The translations under genes were made by a program, and so were the position numbers. A DNA stretch of 64,000 nucleotides, from NCBI GenBank assembly GCA_965208775.1, contig OZ242360.1, positions 124,001-188,000 on the forward strand. The letters run 5' to 3'. Shown here piece by piece: positions 8,758-17,773 of the stretch (within the stretch, counting starts at the first letter, position 1; the number at the start of each line of letters is the position of its first letter). The notes below the pieces were generated by a model. The model did not search any database. It saw nothing but the letters and a program-made list of their open reading frames with translations, and was not told the origin of the DNA. The DNA comes from JAPOVO01 sp026708165 (GTDB taxonomy: Bacteria > Chloroflexota > UBA11872 > VXNJ01).

Positions 8758-8786
8758 TTTTAACCCGCGGCGAACCCGTTTGTCAA
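8757..8786 (-). promoter_or_regulatory. Predicted promoter of tetR-mqnEACD
   Basis: On the minus strand a consensus -35 TTGACA (8786-8781) is followed after 18 bp by TAAAAA (8762-8757), a four-of-six -10 match. The -10 adjoins the palindromic operator. The rest of the 8720-8928 gap holds nothing else recognisable. Confidence 0.6.
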
Positions 8787-8928
8787 AGGAACTATGTCAC
8801 CGCCGATACAGCCTTGTACACCCGCCAGCTTCAACTGTTACCGGACACCTCCACCTCCGCACGCATACCGCGCATTCCTTCGACAGCGGGAGATCCAGTC
8901 GAGCTCGACGCGTCAGCTCTGGTCGAAT

Positions 8929-10350
8929 CTAGCCGAACGGCGCGGGCGGGCGGTGGTGCGCCCAAGGGGCCGCCTGCTCGAAGGCTGCCGACGCCCGCAA
9001 TACCGTGTACTCGTCGAACCTGCGCCCCACAATCTGCAATCCCACGGGCCGGCCATCGCTCGTGAAGCCGCACGGTACGCTGGAGGCGGGCTGTCCCGTC
9101 ATGTTGAATGGATAGGTGAACGGCGTCCAACCGAAAATCGAGATCTTCTTACCATTCAACGTTTCGGGATTGTCGACTCCTATCGGAAGAGGCGGGACCG
9201 CCACCGTGGGGGTCAGCAAGATGTCGAACTCACTGAGGATTTCCCCCATCCGCTGCGTCAGCCGGCGCCGCACGTGTCCCGCGTTGGCGCAGTCTATGGC
9301 CGACAGTTTGAATCCGGCTTCGACAAATTCCAGATATCCCGGCTCCATGATGTCGCACACGCGGTCAAGATCGTCTTGATGCGCCGAGGCGAACTTCATG
9401 GCGAACAACGTATACCAGGCCGGAGAAGGATCATCGAACGCGACATCGACCTCCTCGAACTTGCTCCCAAGGCTTCCCATATTCCGCGCCGCGCGCTCTG
9501 TGATCTCGGCGACTTCAGCGTCGACCGTCGCAAAGCCGAGAGTCGGACTCCAGCCTATTCGCAGGTCGCCTACGTCGGTCATGCGCGCAGCATCCTGAAA
9601 GCTGGATGGCGGCGGCGGAAGTGTGCTCATGTCCCGTTCGTCGGGACCGGCCATCACGTCGAGCATCAGACCGGCGTCCTCGACCGTACGGGTCATGGGA
9701 CCGGCGTGCGACATCCATTCCAGACCGATATTGACGGGGTACTGCGGCACCCGACCCAGGTTCGGCTTCAGTCCAAAGATTCCGGAAAAGGACGAAGGAA
9801 TCCGAATCGAACCGCCGCCGTCGCTGCCAACCGCAAGCGGCCCAAGTCCCGCCGCGACCGCCGCGCCGGCGCCTCCGCTCGATCCGCCGGGCGAGTGATC
9901 GAGACTCCATGGATTGCGCGTCACGCCGAAGACCTGATTGTGAGTGACCCCCATGTGGCCGAACTCGGGCGTATTGGTCTTTCCCACGACGATCGCACCG
10001 GCGCGTTTTAGCCGTGCGACGAGCGGGCCGTCGGCTTCCGGGACGTCGTTTTCGTGGATCCGAGAACCGAACGTGGTCCTGATCCCCTTGGTCGCGATCA
10101 GGTCCTTGATCGTCACCGGCACGCCCCCCAGCGGACCGGGGTCTTGCCCCCTCGCCAGTGTCGCATCGACCGCCTCGGCAGCTTGCAGCGCGTCGTCCGC
10201 CGTCACCGTAACCACCGCGTTAAGTGGGCCGTCTATGGCCTCGATACGGTCGAGCACGGCTCGTGTTACCTCAACGGCGGAAAGCTCCCTGTTCCGCACG
10301 AGGCCTGCGATTCGTGTACCTGGCGTGAAGCAAAGCTCGTCGTTTTTCAC
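8929..10350 (-). CDS. Amidase-signature family hydrolase
   Basis: A 473-residue enzyme of the amidase signature family, hydrolysing a carboxamide. The Ser-cisSer-Lys triad is visible: Lys82 in VPVTIKDLIATKG, the cis-serine in SPGGSSGGAGAA (residues 153-164), and nucleophile Ser181 in GSDGGGSIRIPSS. The GTG start has GGGGAAG upstream. There is no GatB or GatC neighbour, and the family also contains GatA-like and aryl-amide hydrolases, so the substrate is open. It lies between the HAD hydrolase gene and the tetR operon on the same strand. Confidence 0.9.
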   Translation of the reverse strand: MKNDELCFTPGTRIAGLVRNRELSAVEVTRAVLDRIEAIDGPLNAVVTVTADDALQAAEAVDATLARGQDPGPLGGVPVTIKDLIATKGIRTTFGSRIHENDVPEADGPLVARLKRAGAIVVGKTNTPEFGHMGVTHNQVFGVTRNPWSLDHSPGGSSGGAGAAVAAGLGPLAVGSDGGGSIRIPSSFSGIFGLKPNLGRVPQYPVNIGLEWMSHAGPMTRTVEDAGLMLDVMAGPDERDMSTLPPPPSSFQDAARMTDVGDLRIGWSPTLGFATVDAEVAEITERAARNMGSLGSKFEEVDVAFDDPSPAWYTLFAMKFASAHQDDLDRVCDIMEPGYLEFVEAGFKLSAIDCANAGHVRRRLTQRMGEILSEFDILLTPTVAVPPLPIGVDNPETLNGKKISIFGWTPFTYPFNMTGQPASSVPCGFTSDGRPVGLQIVGRRFDEYTVLRASAAFEQAAPWAHHRPPAPFG

Positions 10351-10467
10351 CTGACTTCCCCGTAATTCTGAGTCTCGGAACAGCGGTAGTCGTGGGCATT
10401 ATGGCCCGATTCACGGCCGGAGCGGAAAGACGCCCTCGAAGACATCGTGCACGGTCTGCCCTGACGC

Positions 10468-11214
10468 CTAGAACAGACTCTTGACGCCGGCCTCCCGGAT
10501 CATCTCCAGCACGGCCCGCAGGTCCCGCGCGACGCGTGAGCACCGCGGGTCTTCTTTCCTCACCAGAATCGCCGGAATCCCCACCCTTTCCGCACCGAGC
10601 ACATCGGCTTCCGGGTTATCTCCTACCATCCAGGCAACGTCGGGATTGCCGGCAGCTTCCAGCGCGATCTCGAAGGCACGCCGATTCGGCTTTTCGAATC
10701 CGGTCGCCGCCGAGGTGATGACGACATCGAAGAACCCGGACAAACCGATGCTGTCCACGATCTCCGGCAGCTCGGGCGCATGGTTCGAGAGAATCACCTG
10801 GCGCCATCCATCCGTCCTGAGGGATTCCAGCGATTGAATCGCGTGATCGAACAGTTCCTGCCGTTCCGGGCGCACATACACAGTTCGCACTTCCCGCGCC
10901 AACTCGCGAGTTCTGGCCGGTTGAATGCCAACTTCCTCGTATGCATTCGCGAACAACGGCTCCAGGTTTTCCCACCACGCGTCCGGGCTCGAAAGCTCCG
11001 GGTGGTGCCGCTCAGGTCGATGCCATGGAAATCCGCTTCTAAGAAACGGTCTTAGTTCCTCCCGGTCGATACTGTGGCCTGGAAGGTATCGATCGAGAAC
11101 CTCGATCAGCGCCCCCTGCCAGCCCCCCGGATCGTCCGCAAGCGTGCCATGGAAGTCCCAAAACACTGTTTTGTCACCGCGCCGCGACGGCCTATGCACG
11201 GTCACTTTCTGCAT
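10468..11214 (-). CDS. HAD-superfamily hydrolase with a variant motif I
   Basis: A 248-residue haloacid-dehalogenase-like hydrolase. Motif I reads VFWDFHGTLADD: nucleophile Asp20 is kept, but the second aspartate, normally the general acid/base in phosphatases, is His22. Motif II (VILSNHAPEL), the motif III lysine (GFEKPNRRAF) and motif IV (MVGDNPEADVLGA) are all present. The size and helical cap fit a subfamily IA phosphatase. The ATG at 11214 is the clearest start. Confidence 0.85.
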   Translation of the reverse strand: MQKVTVHRPSRRGDKTVFWDFHGTLADDPGGWQGALIEVLDRYLPGHSIDREELRPFLRSGFPWHRPERHHPELSSPDAWWENLEPLFANAYEEVGIQPARTRELAREVRTVYVRPERQELFDHAIQSLESLRTDGWRQVILSNHAPELPEIVDSIGLSGFFDVVITSAATGFEKPNRRAFEIALEAAGNPDVAWMVGDNPEADVLGAERVGIPAILVRKEDPRCSRVARDLRAVLEMIREAGVKSLF

Positions 11215-11299
11215 CCCAATAGCGAATTCCTAAAGATTGTGGAAATCCAAGTCACAATCAGTCTCGCGCGGCTTTTTGATGACGTTAGCTATCTTCCCC

Positions 11300-11367
11300 G
11301 TCTAGTAGACACTGACAGAGATGGACCCTGCTACAAGTCAAACAAACCGAAGTCAACTTTATGTCAA
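11300..11367 (-). promoter_or_regulatory. Possible control region upstream of the HAD gene
   Basis: The 205-bp gap before the HAD gene contains the palindrome GTCTA-G-TAGAC (11300-11310). On the minus strand it also holds three close TTGAC copies (near 11367, 11356 and 11341), any of which could be a -35. No convincing -10 partner was found, so this is a candidate region only. Confidence 0.3.
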
Positions 11368-11419
11368 GTAAAACACAGGCCTGCGTCAGGCGCGTGCGGA
11401 CGCGGAGGGGCGGCCGTGG

Positions 11420-12664
11420 TCAAATGCCAAGCGCTTCGTCTATATCCCGCTGATACTCGTCCACGCTTCCGGACGCGACCTCGTCGACCTTCACCTGACG
11501 CCCGGCGACCGACGATTCGACAACTGAGTAGGCAACCGCAAGATCGCGCAGTCCGCCTTCTCCGTCGACCTCCGGCTTCCTTTGCGAATCTTCGATGGCC
11601 TGTAGCCAGTCGAGCAGCTCCAATCCGAATGGGTCCTCCATGCCACCGGGAAACCACCGTTCGAGCTGGTCGGGCGAGGCCTCCGCGCGCATCAGCTCGA
11701 TGGTGTCGGACTTGTCGCCCAGATCGTCAGTCAATTCAGTGCCGACTATAGATCCCCTGCTTCCATAGATGGCCTTGCCTCCAGGCACCGCCACCACGTC
11801 GCCGTGCGCTCCCCAGGAGAGCGTCAGGCTTCCAATCGCGCCCGACTTGAAGCGGTACGTGATCATCGCAACGTCTTCGAGCTCGTTCTCGACCGTCCCC
11901 TCGAAAGGCGCGTCGTCACGATAGCGGCGAACAGGCTCCGTGGTAGCCGTAACTGCTCCAACCGAGTCGATCTCGCCGCACTGATACTCGATCATGTCGA
12001 ACAGGTGGACGCCGAAGTCGATGCTCGGTCCGCCGCCCGCCCGCTGCTTGACGTGCCGCCAGGCGGTATGCGCGGCTATGTAGTCGGGCGACCAGTCGGG
12101 CGATCCCATGCCGCCCGCCAGAACCGACTGCAATCGTCCGATGCGGCCGTGGCGGATCGCCCAGTGCACGGCCCTGATGGGCGCCAAGTAACGGATGACT
12201 TCGGCGGTCGCCAGCGTGAGGCCGTTCTTGGCGGCCGCATCGACCAGCATCCGCGCCGCCTTGACCGTAATCGCGAGCGGTTTTTCCATCATGACGTGCC
12301 GCCCAGACTCCAGACAGTCGACGCCGATGGTGTGATGTGAATCGAGCGCGGTCAGCACTATCACCGCGTCCACCGAGTCCGAGTCGAGCATGCGCCGGTA
12401 GTCGCTGTATACCTCCGGTCTGCCGGATTGAAGCTCGCTGACGTACACGTGTGGAGCCGACAGCGGGTCGGTCTGGTCGTTAGCAGTTGGCGGGCGCGGC
12501 GGAATGCCGTCGTCGGGCGACCGGAACATCTTCGCGTCGTCGATATTGCGGGAGCAGAGCGCGGTGATCTCGAAATCAGCCAGACCCCGCGTTTTGATCT
12601 CCCGCAGCCCGCGAAGATGAGCGGGGAGTATGCGTCCGCAGCCAATCACGCCTAGTCGAATCAC
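11420..12664 (-). CDS. Gfo/Idh/MocA-family oxidoreductase (1)
   Basis: An NAD(P)-dependent dehydrogenase, about 414 residues, of the inositol/glucose-fructose oxidoreductase family. The Rossmann start IRLGVIGCGRILPAHLRG is followed by the EKP segment MMEKPLAITVKAAR, and the C-terminal substrate domain contains GGPSIDFGVHLFDMI, with the catalytic-type DxGxHxxD arrangement. The start is taken as GTG at 12664: the GGAGGAGG Shine-Dalgarno lies just upstream of it and would be inside the reading frame if TTG 12679 were used. It follows the NHL gene by 61 bp, probably in one operon. Confidence 0.88.
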   Translation of the reverse strand: MIRLGVIGCGRILPAHLRGLREIKTRGLADFEITALCSRNIDDAKMFRSPDDGIPPRPPTANDQTDPLSAPHVYVSELQSGRPEVYSDYRRMLDSDSVDAVIVLTALDSHHTIGVDCLESGRHVMMEKPLAITVKAARMLVDAAAKNGLTLATAEVIRYLAPIRAVHWAIRHGRIGRLQSVLAGGMGSPDWSPDYIAAHTAWRHVKQRAGGGPSIDFGVHLFDMIEYQCGEIDSVGAVTATTEPVRRYRDDAPFEGTVENELEDVAMITYRFKSGAIGSLTLSWGAHGDVVAVPGGKAIYGSRGSIVGTELTDDLGDKSDTIELMRAEASPDQLERWFPGGMEDPFGLELLDWLQAIEDSQRKPEVDGEGGLRDLAVAYSVVESSVAGRQVKVDEVASGSVDEYQRDIDEALGI

Positions 12665-12725
12665 TCTCGCCTCCTCCAACCTGTGGCCGCATGTTGCGCC
12701 GCCGCCGGATCACTCATTCGCATCT

Positions 12726-13649
12726 TCATACTGGAACAAACTTCTGAATGGCGCGGGAGCCACGGTCATAACCGGCCATCGTTTCGCAGACCTCGCCAAC
12801 GTATACGACACCTCTGGAGTCGACCGCTATGCAGTGCGGCCCCATAAACAGCCCCGCGTCGTTTGTTCGCCCCTCGTAGCCGCCCCAACTCGCCAGCACG
12901 TTTCCATCCAAATCCAAGACGCTCGCCCTGTGTCCGCCCTGCGCAAGGAACAGGTTGCCCGCCGAATCGAGCGCCATGTCCTGAGGCATGTGAATGTCGG
13001 TCCAGATATCCAGCACTTCCCCGTCCGAATCGAAGACCTGTATGCGGTGATTCTCGCGGTCAGCCACCAGGATGCGGCCTTGGGGATCGATGACAAGTGC
13101 ATGAGGCAGCACGAACTGCCCCGGGCCGCCACCTGGCTCGCCCCACGACGCGACGAGTTCCCCCGAAGCCGTGAACCTGTGCACGCGCGCGTTTCCGTAG
13201 CCGTCAGTAACCAGCACGTCGCCGTCCGCGGTTACGACAGCGTTGGTCGGCCGGTTGAACGGCGGGCCCGCGCGTTTGATGTTGAAATAGTCCTTGCCGT
13301 CGTGGCCGGTGTCCGAGTAGACGCCCCGTGTTCCGAGCGTCATAAGCAGGTTGCCGTCCACGTCGAACTTGCGGACCGTGTGGTCCAGATCGCCCGTGCA
13401 CCAGACCATGTCATCCGAGTCGATGTATATGCCATGCGGCCGAACGAAAAGCCCCTCGCCCCAGGACCTGACAAAGTTGCCGTCCTTGTCGAACACCATC
13501 ACGGGATGCGGACCGCGGCTCAGCACGAAGACCCTGTCCTGCGAGTCGACGGCAACACCCGGGACGTCGAGAAACGGCCAGCCGGTGGGACGCTTGGCCC
13601 AATTGTCCACGACCTCGTAACGAAACTCCCCCGACCCGAATACACTCAT
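12726..13649 (-). CDS. NHL-repeat beta-propeller protein
   Basis: A 307-residue protein built of NHL repeats, for example HALVIDPQGRILVADRENHR with IQVFDSDGEV, and RPTNAVVTADGDVLVTDGYG. The repeats predict a six-bladed propeller that would bind a ligand or partner, or act as a lyase or lactonase like related propellers. No signal peptide is visible, so it is probably cytoplasmic. The ATG start has GGGACG upstream. It is divergent from the acetyltransferase gene (235-bp gap without a confident promoter) and precedes the Gfo/Idh/MocA gene. Confidence 0.85.
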   Translation of the reverse strand: MSVFGSGEFRYEVVDNWAKRPTGWPFLDVPGVAVDSQDRVFVLSRGPHPVMVFDKDGNFVRSWGEGLFVRPHGIYIDSDDMVWCTGDLDHTVRKFDVDGNLLMTLGTRGVYSDTGHDGKDYFNIKRAGPPFNRPTNAVVTADGDVLVTDGYGNARVHRFTASGELVASWGEPGGGPGQFVLPHALVIDPQGRILVADRENHRIQVFDSDGEVLDIWTDIHMPQDMALDSAGNLFLAQGGHRASVLDLDGNVLASWGGYEGRTNDAGLFMGPHCIAVDSRGVVYVGEVCETMAGYDRGSRAIQKFVPV

Positions 13650-13884
13650 AATGCGTCCCGTCCCTCAACGACTTCGCGGTGCCGTCACATATCGGCTGCG
13701 CATATATTGCCTGATTGACGGACTCTATACAGCGTATCGACTCGTCGGACGGTTTCCGTAGTCTGCAGGATGCTCCTTGACGCGACTACCCTTGCGTGTA
13801 GTCTCAAGAAAAAGCTAGCGGCTTAGTCCCCGCCGATGGCGTTTTATACGCTCTCAGAAACAACTCGACAGAAGCGGCGCCCTC

Positions 13885-14997
13885 ATGCCGGAACTATCCA
13901 TCGTTAACAGATCGGACAACTGCATGGATGAAATGCCCAAGGAGATTCGTACCGAACGGCTCCTTCTGAGGCCGTTCCGTATGTCCGATGTTGACGATGT
14001 CTTCCAGTACGCTCAGGACCCTGAATGGGCGCGGTATCTCCACGTTCCCCAGCCTTATCTGCGGTCCGACGCCGAGGAGTTCGTAGCCCTTCAACTGGAA
14101 GACCCTTCGTGGGCCATTGTCTACCAAGGACGGATGATTGGCGGGGTTTATCTCCACGACCTGAACCATAAGCACCTGACCTCAGGGATCGGATACTCGG
14201 TTGCCCGCACGCACTGGTCGCGAGGGATCGCAACCGAAGCCGTTTCCGCTGTCGTTGCAGCCGCGTTCGAGCACACGGAACTCCGACGCATCTGGGCCGC
14301 GGCGGATCCCAGGAATGTTGCGTCCCATCGGGTTATGGAAAAAATCGGAATGGTCCGCGAAGGCGTGTTCCGTCAGAATGTGCTCGTCCGCGGCGAACCG
14401 GCGGACACCTCTGTCTACGCCATCCTGCGCGAGGACTGGGAAGCCAGCATGGCCGAGATGCCCAGGGAGACTCGGACTGAACGGCTCCTGCTACGGCCGT
14501 TCCGCACATCCGACGTAGACGATGTCTACGACTACGCTCACGACCCCGAGTGGGGGCGATTTCTCCCGGTGCCCAAGCCCTACCTGCGCTCCGATGCCGA
14601 GGAGTTCGTGGGACGCCAGCTGGCGAAAAAATGGACCGAGGAGCCGGACTGGGCCATGGTGTTCGACGGCAAGGTGATCGGAGGGGTGAGTCTTCACGAC
14701 AGGGACCGCGAACGCCGCACGATTGAGCTTGGCTATGCGGTCGCCCGCGCGCACTGGTCTAAGGGGTTTGCCACCGAAGCGGTCAACGCCGTCATGGGAG
14801 CCGCGTTTAGCAACCTGAGACTCGAAACCATCTCGGCACGGGCCGACGTACGGAATATCGCGTCATGGTGCGTAATGGAAAAAGTCGGCATGACCCGCCA
14901 GCGCATCGTGCAAGAGGACGTGCCGTCAGGCGGTCCCCCCGTGGATATGGTCGTCTACGCAATCTCTCGCGAGGAATGGGAGGCGAAGCAAGCCTGA
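13885..14997 (+). CDS. Tandem-domain GNAT acetyltransferase (RimJ/RimL-like)
   Basis: A 370-residue protein made of two homologous GNAT domains, roughly residues 17-187 and 192-368. Each opens with RTERLLLRPF, continues with PYLRSDAEEFV, and has the acetyl-CoA loop as HWSRGIATEAV or HWSKGFATEAV followed by N(V/I)AS and VMEK(I/V)GM. The domains are similar enough to suggest an internal tandem duplication. The family acetylates N-termini, amines or antibiotics; the target is unknown. ATGs at 13924 and 13933 are alternative starts, and the second domain's own beginning (MPRETRTERLLL) matches the one at 13933. Confidence 0.88.
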   Translation: MPELSIVNRSDNCMDEMPKEIRTERLLLRPFRMSDVDDVFQYAQDPEWARYLHVPQPYLRSDAEEFVALQLEDPSWAIVYQGRMIGGVYLHDLNHKHLTSGIGYSVARTHWSRGIATEAVSAVVAAAFEHTELRRIWAAADPRNVASHRVMEKIGMVREGVFRQNVLVRGEPADTSVYAILREDWEASMAEMPRETRTERLLLRPFRTSDVDDVYDYAHDPEWGRFLPVPKPYLRSDAEEFVGRQLAKKWTEEPDWAMVFDGKVIGGVSLHDRDRERRTIELGYAVARAHWSKGFATEAVNAVMGAAFSNLRLETISARADVRNIASWCVMEKVGMTRQRIVQEDVPSGGPPVDMVVYAISREEWEAKQA

Positions 14998-15175
14998 GCG
15001 AACTCGACCTCAGACACCCGTCCGTACTCTCCTGACTGCAACCCTGATGGCTCGACACGCGACCGGAGTGAGGTGCTGAAACGACGGTTTCCGGCCATCT
15101 CTACCGCTTCGCTGTTGGGCCTGATCTCGCGGACTGGTGCTACGCTCTAATTGGGGTAGGCGCGAGTCGCCTCAA

Positions 15176-15247
15176 GCCGGTGTGGCTCAATGGCAGAGCG
15201 GCGGTTTTGTAAACCGCAGGTTGTGGGTTCGACTCCCACCGCCGGCT
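15176..15247 (+). tRNA. trnT: tRNA-Thr (TGT)
   Basis: The full cloverleaf can be drawn: acceptor GCCGGTG with CGCCGGC, D-stem GCTC with GAGC, anticodon stem GCGGT with ACCGC around TTTGTAA (anticodon TGT, 15208-15210), and T-stem GTGGG with CCCAC around TTCGACT. The discriminator is T, and the 3' CCA is not encoded. The flanks (14998-15175 and 15248-15477) hold no gene that I can support. Confidence 0.97.
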
Positions 15248-15477
15248 CCGATACCCTGGAAATCGCGCTAAAGCACGCCAACGTGACTTGTGGACCCAGC
15301 CTCATCTCTCAAGTCTGCGACCATTTCCTATTCGCAACGAAGCCAACTTCTTGTGTCGCCACACTAGTCGGCTTGGGCATACGCCATCCGGAGCTATAGA
15401 AGCCGACTGAATAGCACGACGGCATTTTAGAAAGCGAGCGGCGTCGAGAACTTCCCAGACTGCCGGCCCGCGATCAA

Positions 15478-17769
15478 TCAACTTGACTCATAACTGTAGA
15501 CCCTATCCTCAAGCAGTCCGAGGTCGAGTCCAAAGTAGTAGTCGAGTATTGCCCTGAAGTGGTTGACCGAAGTAATCGAGGGATACACGGCACTCTCGCC
15601 GCCCTCGGGAAGCAGGAACGCGGCCAGGATGTCGTGGCTGATCGAGGGATCGTGTTTTTCGTGTCCGTGGTCTCCGGCGATGACGATTATCGGAGTTTGT
15701 TCCGAGTTGTCGAGTATCGCGTCGACGACTTCCAACATCTGGCCGTTCAGCCAAATGAGCTGACCATAGAATGCTCCGGGAACCGAGGGATCGTGGTCAT
15801 CCTGCCAGCTTGCCCCGTCGAACCTGACGTTTCCATGCTTGTCGAACGAATAGGGGCCATGCGGTTTTATCAAATGCGCGACTACAAACTTCGGCCCGTC
15901 CCAGATTCCGACTTCCTTCATGAATTCCAGCCAATCGAGAGCCCGTTGCGGATGCCCGAAACCGTAGGACCTGTGTTGCGTGCCAAATTCGGGCGAGAGG
16001 AGCAGATTCGCCACGGTTGTCTGCAAGAGCGCCGCGGCAAATCTGCCAGACAGGTGAGTTGTCCGTTCGAGCCGGAACGTTTCCCTAGTCTCCTCTCCGC
16101 TGAATAGGGTGCCCGAGGGGCTGAAGTCCACCACGACGTGCGCGGTGCTGTTGAAATTGGTCAATTCGAAACCAGAGGAGATATGCAGATATCTATACCC
16201 AATGGTCATCAGGATTTGTCCCAATGCGTGAGCGTCTATCTGCGCTCGGAGACGTCGATAGGCCGCTTGCCTGTTGGTATCGAAGTACTCGGCGTCAACA
16301 TATTCCATATTCAGGGTTGAAGTTGCTGAATGGTAAGTCCGAGCGTAGTTACTGCGAGCTTGTGGGGCCACGTAGAAGCCGCGGTTTTCCAGTTGCTGCA
16401 CGAATTCGCTGTTGTCGAACTGCGGAGGCGAACCGCTCCTGGGATATTCATCCAGGATGATGTAATAGATGTCTCTAAGTTGATCTCTTGAGAGTCTGTC
16501 CCTGGCTTCGGCGAGCCGTTCGTCGAGTCCCGGGAAACCGTCGAAAGGGTCAACGTCCTGTGGTCGGCTGCCTGCGTAGAAATCGGTGGCGATCTGGTAA
16601 ATGGGCAAGAGAACAAGCAAAACGCTGCCCAGGTTGAGCGTCAGACCCAGCTTGCGCGTGAGGCCGGGATGTCGAGTTAGGAGCGCCCCGAGACCGAGAA
16701 CGGTCGGTACGCCTAACCCAAGAAGATACCTGTCATCGGCGTGATCGCCCAGGGCGACGTATATGTGACCGTATGAGAAGAACGCGATTCCGAGCAGACC
16801 CGTAAGCGCCGCCGCCACGGTGGCTGTTTTGAAGATGAGCCGCAATGCCACGAAGGTGACCGTGACGGCCGCCATGGTGACCGCGAAGACGGCGATCGAC
16901 TCGGAGACGCGAAACAAGAACAGGTTGCTGGAGAGATAGTGCAATATCGCGAAGGCGGGTATCAGCCACGGAAACACGTAGATGGCGCGCCGCGCGGTTG
17001 AAGTGCGAACAGACGATGCCTGATCCACACGGCGGCCCGGCGGTAGTCGCAGGACCGCCCGAACCCGGCCGGCCAGGGACACAAACCCAATTCGCATCCT
17101 CCGCGTGGTGTTGCGCAGAGGTCGGGAGACCAGAGGCTGCGACAGTACCGTTATCGCGATTGCCAGCGCTGCGGCCGCCGGCGCTCCCGCCAGGCGCGCA
17201 AGGTCCGGCGTCGATCCCTCGAGAGCGGCCTGCCAACCCCTGCCCTTCCAGACGAACTCATGCGCGAGCGGGCCGTACTCCGTCGGCTGACGATGTATGG
17301 TTACAGACGCGCCAGTTCCCGGCTCGCTGGTCCCGAACATTACGTTGTAGTCCAGCTTCCGTTCCGCTCCGCGCTCCGTTGATACCCAGAGTTGCAACGT
17401 GAGTTCTTCGCCGGGGGCAGGCCGGTAGGGCGGGAAAACGAGAACATACGCATCCAATTGCTTGCTCGCCCTGATTGAAACTTTGACCTGCCGCACAGGC
17501 TCTTCGGCATCTCCGCCAAGCAACGAGGCGACGACCGGCGCCTCGCCGCGGTCAAAGCGGGCGCGGGCCCAAATACGGACCTCTGAAACGATGTCGACGT
17601 CGTCCAGGACTTGCTCGACTGTTTGGTCGGGCCAGACGGGATCCGTGAGGTCGATAACCCCGCCCGAAGACCGCGAAACGAAGCTTGTTTGGGGCAGCAG
17701 GCTCGCCAGCAGCCCAATACTCACCAGAGCGAGAACAGCCGGTATCAGCCGGGAACGAACCATGTTCAC
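15478..17769 (-). CDS. Membrane-anchored alkaline-phosphatase-superfamily (sulfatase-like) enzyme, paralog A
   Basis: A 763-residue protein: an N-terminal membrane anchor (9-29), an extracytoplasmic beta-rich domain (about 40-185), a membrane helix near 190-212, a multi-helix region (265-395), then a catalytic domain like sulfatases and phosphoethanolamine or phosphoglycerol transferases. Candidate metal ligands are Asp440 (YYIILDEYPRSG) and Asp700-His701 (IAGDHGHEKH); candidate nucleophiles are Thr478, Ser481 and Ser484. It probably modifies or hydrolyses a surface polymer. It starts four bases after the sialidase-like gene at GTG 17769 (or ATG 17763), so they are co-transcribed. Residues 5-473 are almost identical to paralog B, while the rest differs. 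Confidence 0.82.
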   Translation of the reverse strand: MNMVRSRLIPAVLALVSIGLLASLLPQTSFVSRSSGGVIDLTDPVWPDQTVEQVLDDVDIVSEVRIWARARFDRGEAPVVASLLGGDAEEPVRQVKVSIRASKQLDAYVLVFPPYRPAPGEELTLQLWVSTERGAERKLDYNVMFGTSEPGTGASVTIHRQPTEYGPLAHEFVWKGRGWQAALEGSTPDLARLAGAPAAAALAIAITVLSQPLVSRPLRNTTRRMRIGFVSLAGRVRAVLRLPPGRRVDQASSVRTSTARRAIYVFPWLIPAFAILHYLSSNLFLFRVSESIAVFAVTMAAVTVTFVALRLIFKTATVAAALTGLLGIAFFSYGHIYVALGDHADDRYLLGLGVPTVLGLGALLTRHPGLTRKLGLTLNLGSVLLVLLPIYQIATDFYAGSRPQDVDPFDGFPGLDERLAEARDRLSRDQLRDIYYIILDEYPRSGSPPQFDNSEFVQQLENRGFYVAPQARSNYARTYHSATSTLNMEYVDAEYFDTNRQAAYRRLRAQIDAHALGQILMTIGYRYLHISSGFELTNFNSTAHVVVDFSPSGTLFSGEETRETFRLERTTHLSGRFAAALLQTTVANLLLSPEFGTQHRSYGFGHPQRALDWLEFMKEVGIWDGPKFVVAHLIKPHGPYSFDKHGNVRFDGASWQDDHDPSVPGAFYGQLIWLNGQMLEVVDAILDNSEQTPIIVIAGDHGHEKHDPSISHDILAAFLLPEGGESAVYPSITSVNHFRAILDYYFGLDLGLLEDRVYSYESS
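16346..17752 (-). repeat. Inverted 1.4-kb repeat, copy 1 (in paralog A)
   Basis: This stretch is nearly identical by eye, with scattered substitutions and the same length (1407 bp), to 28802-30208 on the opposite strand. Similarity begins at GGCTGATACCGGCTGTTCTC and ends sharply after GCTCGCAGTAACTAC. Confidence 0.85.
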
Positions 17770-17773
17770 CGTC

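Noticed and set aside
8794..10011. 405-codon plus-strand frame over the amidase gene
   Set aside because: Antisense to a clear amidase with an intact catalytic triad; low-complexity Arg-rich translation.
12665..12679. TTG 12679 as start of the first Gfo/Idh/MocA gene
   Set aside because: The GGAGGAGG ribosome site would then lie inside the coding sequence; GTG 12664 follows it at normal spacing.
15190..15399. Short open frame beginning inside the tRNA-Thr gene
   Set aside because: Its first residues are simply translated tRNA (VVGSTPTAG), a well-known artefact.
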